A stretch of 5,894 bases of DNA from Verrucomicrobiota bacterium. Lineage in GTDB: Bacteria; Verrucomicrobiota; Verrucomicrobiia; Limisphaerales; DSYF01. Every line of letters begins with the position of its first letter. The first letter of the stretch is position 1. Location of the stretch: the NCBI GenBank assembly GCA_025457725.1, contig JALOTU010000329.1, forward strand, positions 1-5,894. The letters are read 5' to 3'. A program made the translations under genes and the position numbers. The notes beneath the pieces were generated by a model. It did no database searches. It saw nothing but the letters and a program-made list of their open reading frames with translations, and was not told the origin of the DNA. Shown in pieces: positions 5,862 through 5,894 of this stretch.

Positions 5862-5891
5862 AACCTAGTCACATTGGTATATCGGTGTCAA
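5862..5891 (-). promoter_or_regulatory. Candidate promoter of the CarH/LitR-like regulator
   Basis: A perfect TTGACA lies at 5891-5886 on the minus strand. A weak TAGGTT (5867-5862) follows after 18 bp, and the ATG is 14 nt farther, so the message would be nearly leaderless. TGTTGACA and TGTGACTA are loose direct repeats near the box and could be part of an operator for the regulator itself. The window ends three bases upstream of the -35 box, so the full control region is not visible. Confidence 0.4.
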
Positions 5892-5894
5892 CAT

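Noticed and set aside
1..5894. CRISPR array, tRNA, rRNA, insertion sequence or attachment site
   Set aside because: Apart from the eno tandem duplication, no spaced repeats, cloverleaf-like sequence, transposase motifs or terminal inverted repeats were seen.

Overview
The window is GC-rich bacterial DNA, about 60% G+C by eye. Gene content (a secreted astacin-type protease with beta-helix repeats, a CarH/LitR-like regulator, sparse Shine-Dalgarno sites) fits a Gram-negative environmental bacterium. Verrucomicrobia is my best guess, but this is a loose inference from overall resemblance, not a marker-based assignment.

Layout, left to right. (1) 1-1451, minus: the 5' part of a gene for a secreted astacin-type zinc metalloprotease fused to a parallel beta-helix-type repeat region that runs off the left edge. 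(2) 1525-2299, minus: a tight two-gene unit, crcB (FluC fluoride channel) followed by a DUF190 PII-like protein. (3) 2300-2447: a divergent intergenic region with a sigma70-like promoter for eno and an imperfect dyad over it. (4) 2448-3863, plus: eno (enolase), whose 3' end carries a perfect 49-bp tandem duplication (3634-3731) that shifts the frame and replaces the normal C-terminus. A strong intrinsic terminator follows at 3858-3889. (5) 3790-4126: no supportable gene. (6) 4127-4660, minus: an SRPBCC (COG4276-type) ligand-binding protein, divergent from a 69-aa DUF2892 membrane protein (4698-4907, plus). (7) 4909-5847, minus: a MerR-type regulator with a B12-binding domain of the CarH/LitR class, tail-to-tail with the DUF2892 gene and preceded by a perfect TTGACA box.

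Two functional themes stand out. First, crcB and DUF190 lie head-to-head with eno; enolase is the classical fluoride-inhibited enzyme and crcB the fluoride exporter, so 1525-3863 may be a fluoride-tolerance locus. Second, a putative adenosylcobalamin light sensor sits beside SRPBCC and DUF2892 genes, which suggests a light or oxidative-stress neighbourhood. The most striking anomaly is the frameshifting duplication in eno: a real mutation, a redundant second enolase decaying, or an assembly artefact in which a 49-bp overlap was not collapsed.
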